A stretch of DNA of 20,044 nucleotides, from contig JAIRTN010000092.1 in the NCBI GenBank assembly GCA_031254905.1, forward strand, positions 1-20,044, written 5' to 3'. The position numbers and the translations under genes are program-made. The DNA is from Coriobacteriales bacterium (GTDB taxonomy: Bacteria; Actinomycetota; Coriobacteriia; Coriobacteriales; UBA8131). The notes under the pieces are model-generated. The model was not told the DNA's origin, ran no database searches, and worked only from the letters and a program-made list of their open reading frames with translations. Positions 6,865 through 13,571 of the stretch are shown piece by piece. How positions within the stretch are numbered: the first letter of the stretch is position 1; each line of letters starts with the position of its first letter.

Positions 6865-8175
6865 ATGACCGCCCAGCCCCTTTCCGTTTCGCAGGCGCTC
6901 GCCCGTGCTAAGGCCTCGCTTGAACAGGTCAGCGCAACCATCGTTGGGGAAATATCGGAACTTTCTGACAAGCCGGGTTACAAGGCCGTCTATTTCACGC
7001 TGAGCGACGCCTCCTCCGCGCTCTCCTGTCTTATCTGGCGCAACGTCTATCAGCGGACTGGGGTTGAACTGCGGCAAGGCATGCTTGTCGAAGTCTCCGG
7101 CGTGTTTTCGGTTTACGCCGCGAAGGGGCGCATGAATTTCGAAATCAAAACCCTGCGTCTTGCCGGGGAAGGCGAGCTAAGGCTTAAGGTCGCGCAGTTG
7201 GCGAAGAAACTTGAGGCCGAGGGTCTCATGGCTCCCCAGCGCAAACGCCCTCTGCCCCCATACCCCGCAAAGATTGCCCTCGTTACCTCGCCGCGCGGCA
7301 AGGCCGTCCACGACGTGCTGCGAACCCTGCGCCGCCGCTATCCGCTTGCGGAGGTGTTGGTTGCGGGTGTTCCCGTCGAGGGTGCGGACGCTGCCGGGCA
7401 CATCATCAGGGGCCTGCGGGCGGCTCAGGAATCCGGCGCCGAAGTGATTTTGCTCGTCCGCGGCGGAGGTTCCTACGAGGACCTCATGCCCTTCAACGAC
7501 GAAAGCCTCGCGCGGGAGGTGGCCGCTTCTCCCATTCCCGTCGTCACTGGCATCGGCCATGAGCCGGACAACAGCATCGCGGACATGGTCGCGGATTTCC
7601 GCGCGTCAACGCCGACGGCCGCCGCCGAACACGTCGCGCCCGCCATCGATGAACTCAACATAGACATCGCGCGGATGGCGAGCGCGCTCACGCACTCATT
7701 GCGCTCGACAATCCAGCACGCCGAGGCCACCTTTGTCCGCCTGCGCGAGCGCCCTGTGTTCGCTGAGCCATCCCATCTATTCAGGGCCTCCGAGATGCAG
7801 TTGGAGGGCGCCGCGCAGCGCCTGCGACACGCGCTCCCATCCAAACTTCAGCGCGATTGGCAGCGTCTTGACGCGTTGGCGACGCGCATGATTCTGCTCG
7901 GCTCCAACCTGCTTACTCCCTTTTGCTCCGCGATAGAGTTGGGCGCCGCTCAACTCGACAGTCTCTCGCCGCTTGCGGTACTTGCGCGGGGCTATTCCAT
8001 CACCCATGATAGGAATGGGCATGTCATCGACAGCGTTGATGCGGTAGACTTGGACGAGCACGTCGTTGTACGTCTTGCCAACGGCTCCCTCGACTGCACG
8101 GTCAACGGGAAACGCGTCAACGAGAAACGATTCGAAGGTCTTGCCGGAAAGAACACGGAGGCATACCATGTCTGA
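6865..8175 (+). CDS. xseA: Exodeoxyribonuclease VII large subunit
   Basis: A 436-residue protein with the N-terminal OB-fold that binds single-stranded DNA (about residues 5-100), then the catalytic domain: ALVTSPRGKAVHDV, LLVRGGGSYEDLMPFNDE and TGIGHEPDNSIADMVAD, the conserved XseA motifs. A long helical region follows, then the C-terminal segment LARGYSITHD. With XseB it degrades single-stranded DNA from both ends into short oligonucleotides in mismatch repair and DNA turnover. Length is normal. It overlaps xseB by eight bases, typical of coupled synthesis of the two subunits. Confidence 0.96.
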   Translation: MTAQPLSVSQALARAKASLEQVSATIVGEISELSDKPGYKAVYFTLSDASSALSCLIWRNVYQRTGVELRQGMLVEVSGVFSVYAAKGRMNFEIKTLRLAGEGELRLKVAQLAKKLEAEGLMAPQRKRPLPPYPAKIALVTSPRGKAVHDVLRTLRRRYPLAEVLVAGVPVEGADAAGHIIRGLRAAQESGAEVILLVRGGGSYEDLMPFNDESLAREVAASPIPVVTGIGHEPDNSIADMVADFRASTPTAAAEHVAPAIDELNIDIARMASALTHSLRSTIQHAEATFVRLRERPVFAEPSHLFRASEMQLEGAAQRLRHALPSKLQRDWQRLDALATRMILLGSNLLTPFCSAIELGAAQLDSLSPLAVLARGYSITHDRNGHVIDSVDAVDLDEHVVVRLANGSLDCTVNGKRVNEKRFEGLAGKNTEAYHV

Positions 8176-8506
8176 AGAACCAAATCCGGGCACCGCGGCT
8201 TTTGCGGATACTGCTCAGGCTGCTGCTCCCGCAGAAGCCACCCTCTTTGCTCCTCGTGAGAGTGCCGCTTCCTCAGAGGTGGTAAATCTCAGCTTTAGGG
8301 AGGCTTCCGAGGAGCTAGAAGGCATCGTCCGTCTCCTTGAAGGCAACCAGCTTGAACTTGAGGAGAGTCTTGAGCGCTATGAGAGGGGTGTCGTGTTGCT
8401 GCGCGTGCTGCAAAGTCGGCTCTCCGAGGCCCAACAGAAGGTGACGATGCTTCTCGGCGAGGTCGAACTCGAAAGCGACGACAGCATAGATACGATTCTG
8501 AGTTGA
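8168..8506 (+). CDS. xseB: Exodeoxyribonuclease VII small subunit
   Basis: A 112-residue protein. The C-terminal 65 residues are the standard XseB helical hairpin: NLSFREASEELEGIVRLLEG, then LELEESLERYERGVVLL and the leucine-rich QSRLSEAQQKV. The first 40 residues are an Ala/Pro/Glu-rich extension not found in the usual 60-80-residue XseB. The ATG at 8168 is supported by GGAGG at 8157-8161, six bases upstream, inside the end of xseA. Several XseB chains bind each XseA helical arm. Its stop codon is the start of a 9-base tandem repeat. Confidence 0.93.
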   Translation: MSEEPNPGTAAFADTAQAAAPAEATLFAPRESAASSEVVNLSFREASEELEGIVRLLEGNQLELEESLERYERGVVLLRVLQSRLSEAQQKVTMLLGEVELESDDSIDTILS

Positions 8507-8580
8507 GTCTGTCGAGCCTGTCGAGTCTGTCGAGTCTGCTGAGCCGAGCCGTCCGCTGAGCGCACTGGGCCCACTGGGCC
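8505..8580 (+). repeat. Period-9 tandem repeats after xseB
   Basis: GAGTCTGTC-like 9-mers run at 8505-8513, 8514-8522, 8523-8531 and 8532-8540 (one to three differences), the first overlapping the xseB stop codon. CACTGGGCC then occurs twice in tandem at 8563-8571 and 8572-8580, also period 9. No gene is visible in 8507-8633. Confidence 0.85.
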
Positions 8581-8633
8581 CCCGGCCCCCAAGTGCCCCA
8601 GCCCACCGGCCTCGTTCCCAAAGGAGGAACACC

Positions 8634-8981
8634 ATGTCTGATTGTCTGTTCTGCAAAATCGTCGCCCGCGAAATACCGGCAACCGTCGTGTACGAGGACG
8701 ACTGCGTCATCGCGTTTGAGGACATCAATCCCCAATTGCCGGTTCACACCCTCATTATCCCCAAGGCGCACTACGCCCATATCGGCGATAATGTGCCCGA
8801 GGAGATACTCGGCAAGCTGTTTGGAACGGTTGCCACGATTGCCCGTCTTAAAGGCGTGGACGAAAGCGGCTATCGCGTCATCGCGAACACGGGCGAGGAC
8901 GGCAGGCAGACCGTCCACCACCTCCACGTACACGTTCTCGGGGGAGCCACCATGCCCATCCGCATGGGCCCGGCGGATTAG
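8634..8981 (+). CDS. HIT family (HINT-like) nucleotide hydrolase
   Basis: A 115-residue protein with the histidine triad HLHVH (H96, H98, H100) followed by LGG, and the N-terminal CLFC Cys pair that forms a zinc site with histidines in many bacterial HINT proteins. The family hydrolyses purine nucleoside phosphoramidates or related AMP-linked compounds; the physiological substrate is generally unknown. A near-perfect ribosome binding site AAAGGAGG (8620-8627) lies six bases from the ATG, suggesting strong translation. The stop is 54 bases before ackA; the two may share a transcript. Confidence 0.93.
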   Translation: MSDCLFCKIVAREIPATVVYEDDCVIAFEDINPQLPVHTLIIPKAHYAHIGDNVPEEILGKLFGTVATIARLKGVDESGYRVIANTGEDGRQTVHHLHVHVLGGATMPIRMGPAD

Positions 8982-9035
8982 ACAAACTGGCTCAGGAAGC
9001 GTCGATAACAGGAAACAGGAAGAAACGAGGTTACT

Positions 9036-10232
9036 ATGTACATCTTAGTGGTCAACGCTGGCTCATCCTCACTCAAATACCAGCTTGTTGATAAAGACAC
9101 GCAGACACTTGTCAGTAAGGGACTTTGTGAGAAGGTCGGCTCCAGCGATTCTTTCCACCGTCACGGGATTGATAATGATGAGAAGGTCATCGGCGTCTAT
9201 CTCAACAACCACTACGACGCCATCAAGACCGTTCTCGACACCCTCCTCGATTCCCGCCAAGGCGTTTTGGAGAGCCTTGAGGAAATCGTCGCGATAGGTC
9301 ATCGCGTCGTCCACGGCGGCGAATACTTCAACCAGTCGGTCATCATCGACGATGAGGTCATCGCGCGCATAGACGAGTGTTCGCCCCTCGCCCCTCTCCA
9401 CAATCCTCCCTCTCTTATGGGCATCGCCGCCTGTCGCGAACTCATGCCTCACGCGCTGCAGGTCGCGGTTTTCGACACCGCCTTCCACCAGACCCTCCCG
9501 CCCAAGGCCTACATGTACCCGCTGCCTTACGAGATGTACGAGAAGCACCGCGTTCGCAAATACGGCTTCCACGGCACGTCGCACCGCTATATCTCCCAGC
9601 GCGCCGCTGCCATCCTCGAGCGCCCGCTCGAAGAACTGAAACTCATAACCTGCCATCTGGGCAACGGCTGCTCCGTCACGGCCATCGACGGGGGCATCTC
9701 CGTCGATACTTCGATGGGCTTTACCCCGCTTGAGGGTCTTATGATGGGGACGAGGTGCGGTTCCATCGACCCTGCCATCGTCGTATACCTTGTAAACGCG
9801 CTGGGCATGACGCTCGATGAAGTCGAGGACATGATGAATCGCCACTCAGGGCTGCTCGGCGTTTCGGGTCTGTCGAATGATTTGCGCGACATTCGCTCGG
9901 CGACGGAAGCGGGTCACGAGCGCGCGACGCTCGCCTATGAGATGTACTCCAACTCCGTGAAGCGCTACATCGGCCAGTACGTGTTTGCGATGGCAGGCGT
10001 TGACGCCATCGTCCTGACGGCAGGGGTAGGGGAGAACTGCGACCGCATGCGCCGCATGATATTCGCGGGGCTCGAACCGGTCGGCATTCTGCTCGACCAA
10101 GAGAAGAACCTGCTGCGCGGCTTTGAGCGCGTCATCTCAAGCGACGACTCGCGCGTAAAGATAATCGTCATCCCCACCAACGAGGAGTTGATGATAGTCC
10201 AAGACGTCTCCCGCCTCCTCAGCACCATCTAG
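9036..10232 (+). CDS. ackA: Acetate kinase
   Basis: A 398-residue protein, normal length. It has both ASKHA signatures: VNAGSSSLKYQL at the start and the central HLGNGCSVTAIDGG, plus GHRVVHGG, FDTAFHQT, YGFHGTSH and DTSMGFTPLEGLMMGTR, and the C-terminal NEE near the end. It converts acetyl phosphate and ADP to acetate and ATP in the cytoplasm, the energy-yielding last step of acetate fermentation. Its partner pta is 3.3 kb downstream rather than adjacent. CGAGG at 9026-9030 is the ribosome binding site. Confidence 0.97.
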   Translation: MYILVVNAGSSSLKYQLVDKDTQTLVSKGLCEKVGSSDSFHRHGIDNDEKVIGVYLNNHYDAIKTVLDTLLDSRQGVLESLEEIVAIGHRVVHGGEYFNQSVIIDDEVIARIDECSPLAPLHNPPSLMGIAACRELMPHALQVAVFDTAFHQTLPPKAYMYPLPYEMYEKHRVRKYGFHGTSHRYISQRAAAILERPLEELKLITCHLGNGCSVTAIDGGISVDTSMGFTPLEGLMMGTRCGSIDPAIVVYLVNALGMTLDEVEDMMNRHSGLLGVSGLSNDLRDIRSATEAGHERATLAYEMYSNSVKRYIGQYVFAMAGVDAIVLTAGVGENCDRMRRMIFAGLEPVGILLDQEKNLLRGFERVISSDDSRVKIIVIPTNEELMIVQDVSRLLSTI

Positions 10233-10235
10233 TAC

Positions 10236-10344
10236 ATCGTGTACGCGAGGCAGCCGCCGCGCGGTTGCCTCGCACCACCATCGTCTACACGAGGCGGCTT
10301 CGCCGCCCGCGGCTATATACGCGCCGGGCTAAACGCCTCGGCGC
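10236..10344. repeat. Three successive hairpins and a direct repeat downstream of ackA
   Basis: Hairpin 1: GCGAGGCAGCCG (10245-10256) pairs with 10262-10273 over 12 bp with one G-U and a five-base loop. Hairpin 2: GGCGGC-TTC-GCCGCC (10293-10307). Hairpin 3: GCGCCG (10321-10326) with CGGCGC (10339-10344). Hairpins 1 and 2 are parts of a degenerate direct repeat beginning ATCGTGTACGCGAGGC / ATCGTCTACACGAGGC at 10236 and 10279. Hairpin 1 may end the ackA transcript, but no T-run follows any of them. Confidence 0.7.
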
Positions 10345-10394
10345 CATTGCCCCTCACATCCGTCACCCCATAACCAGCCGCTCCCACCGCAGTT

Positions 10395-10427
10395 AGGCTC
10401 TCAAAGCCTTCGTGACGATGATACAAT
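10395..10427 (+). promoter_or_regulatory. Putative promoter and operator of the DUF4160-DUF2442 pair
   Basis: TACAAT (10422-10427) is a good -10, 27 bases before the DUF4160 start. The -35 position is poor, but the region holds an inverted repeat AGGCT-CTCAA-AGCCT (10395-10409), placed where an activator or autorepressor would bind. Confidence 0.4.
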
Positions 10428-10453
10428 GCAAGTAGGCAAAGAAAGGAACCTGA

Positions 10454-10714
10454 ATGCCTGAAATCAGTTTGTTTTTTGGTATCAAAATTACGATGCACTG
10501 GAATGAGCATAATCCGCCTCATTTCCATGTTGATTATGCTAATTATAAGGCCTTAGTAGATATACAGCGTTCGGTGATTATTCGTGGCTTTTTGCCGAGC
10601 CGTCAACTCAAATTGGTTTTGGCTTGGTGCGAACTACATCAAGACGAGTTAATGCAAAATTGGGAGTTTGCCAAAGAAAACAAGCCACTCAATGAAATCG
10701 CACCGCTGAGTTAA
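10454..10714 (+). CDS. DUF4160 family protein
   Basis: An 86-residue protein that matches my recollection of DUF4160: start MPEISLFFGIKITMHWNEH, central NPPHFHVDYANYKALVDI and ending with helix LVLAWCELHQDELMQNW. The histidines in HNPPHFHV are the strongest family mark. Function is unknown; the gene is commonly paired with a DUF2442 gene and the pair has the size and layout of a toxin-antitoxin system, which is inference. AAAGGA at 10442-10447 is the ribosome binding site. Base composition is clearly AT-richer than neighbours, with codons such as TTA, AAT and ATT frequent, pointing to recent acquisition. Confidence 0.85.
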   Translation: MPEISLFFGIKITMHWNEHNPPHFHVDYANYKALVDIQRSVIIRGFLPSRQLKLVLAWCELHQDELMQNWEFAKENKPLNEIAPLS

Positions 10715-10729
10715 AAGGTTGGAGGAGAT

Positions 10730-11038
10730 ATGGCGCAACAGAATACCCATTATTGGCCGCAAGTGCTACAAGCTGTTCCGGGCGATAACTTTACCGTCTA
10801 TGCTTATTTCAGCGACGGGTCCATACGTCTTTTCGATGTAAAGCCCCTTATCTATTCTGGCTCCGTATTCGAACCTCTTGCAGATGTTGAGACATTTGCG
10901 TCGCGAATCACTGTAATGAATGACACGGTTGCTTGGGATATTCAAGGGGATGGAGATACTCGGCATTGCTTGGACCTCGACCCCTTCACTATCTATGAAA
11001 GCATGGCTGTAGTTGACCCTCTCGCAGAAGCAGGTTGA
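10730..11038 (+). CDS. DUF2442 family protein
   Basis: A 102-residue protein of the DUF2442 type: YFSDGSIRLFDVKPLI, then FEPLADVETFASRITV and TVAWDIQGD, with LDLDPFTIYESM at the end. It starts 15 bases after the DUF4160 stop behind GGAGG (10721-10725), so the two are one operon. Structures of relatives show a small DNA-binding-like fold, and a role as antidote or repressor of the DUF4160 partner is plausible but unproven. Composition is intermediate between DUF4160 and the surrounding genes. After it, 11039-11153 shows no gene or terminator. Confidence 0.83.
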   Translation: MAQQNTHYWPQVLQAVPGDNFTVYAYFSDGSIRLFDVKPLIYSGSVFEPLADVETFASRITVMNDTVAWDIQGDGDTRHCLDLDPFTIYESMAVVDPLAEAG

Positions 11039-11138
11039 CGCTATACCATGGCATTACAGCTTTTGAACTAGTAACCAGGCGCGCCAACTGTGCCGTAGTC
11101 GTGTCGGTCTCGTGCGCCTGCGCCTGTACCATCCCCCC

Positions 11139-11158
11139 AAGCCCTAGCAAGCCCTAGC
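11139..11158. repeat. 10-bp tandem duplication at the 3' end of the DUF3784-type gene
   Basis: AAGCCCTAGC occurs twice in tandem. The inner copy provides the TAG stop (minus strand, 11154-11156); the outer copy is untranslated. Confidence 0.75.
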
Positions 11159-11957
11159 TGCCCCAGCGAGCTGTTGCCATCAGTTCTTGATACAGCTCTC
11201 GCGTCTTCTCGCTATCGCGAAAACTAAGGTACACATCCTCTTGCCCCTGCCGCTCAATCCAAATCGTGGGGGCGGTTCTCGCGTCAACAAAAAGCAGGGT
11301 CTCGCCAAGGGTGTCCGAGCGGAAATGCCCCTTCCATATCCCGCCCCCTGCATAGCCATTCCTCCGAGAACCAGCATCCATATCATCCATGCGGCTCTCG
11401 AGTAAGGTTATCCCGTCTATCTCCGCAAACTCAATCGTCAGCCCATACATGGCCTCGATTTGGATGGCGTCTTCAAGCACCGTCGCAACAGGCTCTCTGC
11501 TGCCCAAATAAAGCCCTATTCCCACCATGAGGCAGGTTATCACCGTCGCCACCGTCGCAACAATGGCCGTCACCCGCTTCGCCAAGGGCTTTGCGCCACC
11601 GCTTTGAGGGAGAGCAGCAACCTCAATTCCCGGCGCTCTGCGAAAACGGTTTCCCGTATTCGCGTATACGAGATAGCCAAGGGGCAACACGACGGAGAGC
11701 GCGATTCCGCTATACAGCAGCCACGACTGGTCAATGAGCAGCGCGACAAAGACAAGGGCTATGGCAAGGGTGACTGCCAGCATGAGCTTCCCCATTGAGC
11801 GGCACAGTGCCCTCTCGTCATAGGTAGCCTTTTCCCGCGCGCTCATGGTGTTGTACCCGGCAATCAGAAACGCCCCTTTGCCATTCAGGAGAACAACGGC
11901 CATGGCCAACAGTGAGCCAACCACTATGATAAAGATGACAAGTATCAACACATCCAT
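11154..11957 (-). CDS. DUF3784-type membrane protein with C-terminal PH-like domain
   Basis: A 267-residue protein. Residues 1-100 contain a signal-anchor helix (3-25), the DUF3784 signature GKGAFLIAGYNTMS...EKATYDERALCR, and two more helices (about 58-74 and 78-98). A fourth helix (about 129-151) leads into a soluble C-terminal part (YGLTIEF, NGYAGGGIWKGHF, ETLLFVD, DVYLSFRD, TRELYQEL) that resembles bacterial pleckstrin-homology-like domains. The function is unknown; a membrane sensor or scaffold is a guess. AGGAGG (11965-11970 on the minus strand) is seven bases from the ATG. Expression appears to depend on a promoter with a G10 tract in its spacer. Confidence 0.8.
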   Translation of the reverse strand: MDVLILVIFIIVVGSLLAMAVVLLNGKGAFLIAGYNTMSAREKATYDERALCRSMGKLMLAVTLAIALVFVALLIDQSWLLYSGIALSVVLPLGYLVYANTGNRFRRAPGIEVAALPQSGGAKPLAKRVTAIVATVATVITCLMVGIGLYLGSREPVATVLEDAIQIEAMYGLTIEFAEIDGITLLESRMDDMDAGSRRNGYAGGGIWKGHFRSDTLGETLLFVDARTAPTIWIERQGQEDVYLSFRDSEKTRELYQELMATARWGS

Positions 11958-12019
11958 TCAGCTGCCTCCTATAAAAGCATCCGTCGCCTCATCCCCCACA
12001 CTTCCCTCAATAACACCAA

Positions 12020-12050
12020 AGTATAGCATGGGGGGGGGGCTGCTTTTCAA
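12020..12050 (-). promoter_or_regulatory. Promoter with homopolymer spacer (candidate phase switch)
   Basis: On the minus strand, TTGAAA (12045-12050) is the -35 and TATACT (12020-12025) the -10, extended by TGC directly upstream (TGn motif). The spacer is 19 bases and includes ten Cs. Optimal spacing is 17, so loss of two bases would strengthen the promoter and other lengths would weaken it. The membrane-protein ATG lies about 62 bases downstream of the -10. Confidence 0.6.
12030..12039. repeat. G10/C10 homopolymer tract
   Basis: Ten consecutive Gs on the plus strand, the longest homopolymer in the window, lying entirely within the promoter spacer. Confidence 0.95.
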
Positions 12051-12054
12051 ACTA

Positions 12055-12132
12055 TAGGGACAAGGACGGGCCCCCGTATTCCCTCTCGCCCGGTGACGCA
12101 CTCCAACCGCGATTGGCTCGACCTTGTCCCTA
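12055..12132. repeat. 78-bp inverted-repeat element (MITE/REP-like) at the glycosyltransferase stop
   Basis: Perfect 11-bp terminal inverted repeats TAGGGACAAGG (12055-12065) and CCTTGTCCCTA (12122-12132) enclose 56 bases with two smaller internal hairpins, ACGGGCCCCCGT (12066-12077) and CCAACCGCGATTGG (12103-12116), giving a branched fold. The outer end supplies the TAG stop of the minus-strand glycosyltransferase gene exactly. No transposase is encoded, so if mobile it would be non-autonomous. It could also serve as a transcription terminator for that gene. Confidence 0.6.
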
Positions 12133-13278
12133 ATTGAAGCGGAATATTTTTTGGGCAAGACGATAGCCTGATAGTGTGATAGTGCGGCCGGTTCTGCCGG
12201 GGAGGTTTGAGGCGAGGCCGAGTATGCCGCCGCGGATTTTTGGGTAGAGGGTGGGGTCTTTTTCTTTGAGGTAGGTCCAGATTGCGCGGCGTTGCTCCTC
12301 CGCGTCGGGGAGGTCGGAGAGGCGCAGCAGGACGCTGCAGACCGTCATCATCATGGTGAGGTAGTGAATCATGTATTTGCGGAGGCGGTCGTCGATGGCG
12401 TCTTCGCGAAGGTGGAAGGCGTCAATCATGATGCGCGTGACGCTGAGTTGTTGGTCGACGCGGCTTACCATGGTGGTTTCGTTGACGGATTGACCCTCGC
12501 GGCCCGTGTAGTAACGGTAGAGGTCGAGGTCGAGGAAGAAGATGGTTTTGACGGCGGGGAGTGGGACGTAGACGAAGATGTTGTCGACGTAAAACAGGTG
12601 TTTGGGCAGCTCAAGGCCGATGCTGCGGAGCATTTCGGTGCGGTAGATGACCGCGTGCATGAGGAGGTTTTGCTGCGGTTTGAAGGTGCCGACTTCGCTC
12701 CAGCCGAAGATGCGACCCTCGGGCAGTACGCCGTTGTAGCGGATGGCGGTGCGCTTGCCTTCGTCGAGTTTTTCGTAGACGTAGTTGGTGATGAGGAGGT
12801 CGAGGTTGGAGACCGCGAGCCATTTGAGGCGGACGAGGACAAGGGCTAAGGCTTCCTCGTCGAGCCAATCATCGGCGTCGACAACCTTGAAGTAGCGGCC
12901 TTTTGCCTGCCTGAGCCCGGCGTTGACGGCCTCGCCGTGGCCGCCGTTTTCTTGGTGGATGGCCCTGATGATGGTGGGGTGCTTCTCCTGCCACGCGTCG
13001 GCCTTGGCGGCGGTGTCGTCGGCGTTGGAGCCGTCGTTGACGATGAGGATTTCGATGCGCTCAAGGGAGTTTTGCGCGCCGCCGAGGATGCTTGTTACGC
13101 AGCGGTCCATATAGGCGGCGGCGTTGTAGCAGGGAATGGTGAAGGTGATGAGTTTGTCCTCCGCGCGCAGAAGTTCGCTGAGGAGGGATTGGGTGGGGGC
13201 TTGGGCTGAATTGGGGCTAGGGTTGGAAAGTGTTTGTGACAGGTTTTGCCGCGATGCATCTATCGTGGATAAGTCCAT
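12130..13278 (-). CDS. Family 2 glycosyltransferase
   Basis: A 382-residue GT-A fold enzyme. FTIPCYNAAAYM opens the nucleotide-sugar domain; NDGS is at 81-84, HQENGGHGEAVNAGL follows, and the metal-binding DADDW is at 134-138. The remaining part is helical with basic residues and ends AQKIFRFN, which resembles a natural C-terminus of this subfamily. By family it transfers a sugar from a nucleotide donor to a cell-surface polymer or lipid acceptor; the specific product is unknown. The first 40 residues (Ser/Gln/Asn-rich) are an extension before the fold. TGGAG (13286-13290, minus strand) supports the start. Neighbouring genes give no polysaccharide operon, so it stands alone. Confidence 0.9.
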   Translation of the reverse strand: MDLSTIDASRQNLSQTLSNPSPNSAQAPTQSLLSELLRAEDKLITFTIPCYNAAAYMDRCVTSILGGAQNSLERIEILIVNDGSNADDTAAKADAWQEKHPTIIRAIHQENGGHGEAVNAGLRQAKGRYFKVVDADDWLDEEALALVLVRLKWLAVSNLDLLITNYVYEKLDEGKRTAIRYNGVLPEGRIFGWSEVGTFKPQQNLLMHAVIYRTEMLRSIGLELPKHLFYVDNIFVYVPLPAVKTIFFLDLDLYRYYTGREGQSVNETTMVSRVDQQLSVTRIMIDAFHLREDAIDDRLRKYMIHYLTMMMTVCSVLLRLSDLPDAEEQRRAIWTYLKEKDPTLYPKIRGGILGLASNLPGRTGRTITLSGYRLAQKIFRFN

Positions 13279-13571
13279 CGGTTAACTCCAAAAATCTAGG
13301 GACTGTACTAGTCACAGGTATACATGTACACGCTACTCTGCCAATGCCTGACGCTTTGACGTTGCCTTGCTAAACCCACACGGCCAAGAGAGTTGATGAT
13401 TTTGAAAAAGGTGCCTTACCACTCACTATTGAAACCCCTGTATTGTACCGCAGATGGACTTTGAGGGTAGAAGGTTTGTTGCCATGCCGTATCATAGAGG
13501 GGCCTCAAAGGAAACGGAAGGAGCCAACCGGGACGTGGATGGAAAAGGCTCCTCGGGAGAAGGGATATACC
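13279..13571. other. Intergenic region between glycosyltransferase and pta
   Basis: This 293-base stretch separates two divergent genes. It holds small palindromes GTATAC (13318-13323) and TGTACA (13325-13330) just upstream of the glycosyltransferase. The frame of pta is open from 13443, but no good start or ribosome binding site supports that extension. No strong promoter could be assigned to either gene; one must exist for pta here. Confidence 0.5.

Noticed and set aside
8505..8580. CRISPR array or REP element
   Set aside because: The units are only nine bases, with no spacers and no dyad symmetry; it is a simple tandem repeat.
13325..13330. Second TGTACA hexamer as another YefM-type operator
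   Set aside because: No antitoxin gene is nearby and a 6-base palindrome is expected by chance in a window of this length.
13443..13571. N-terminal extension of Pta from an upstream TTG
   Set aside because: Pta homologues begin at about the ATG at 13572, which has a good ribosome binding site; the extension is basic and has no family match.
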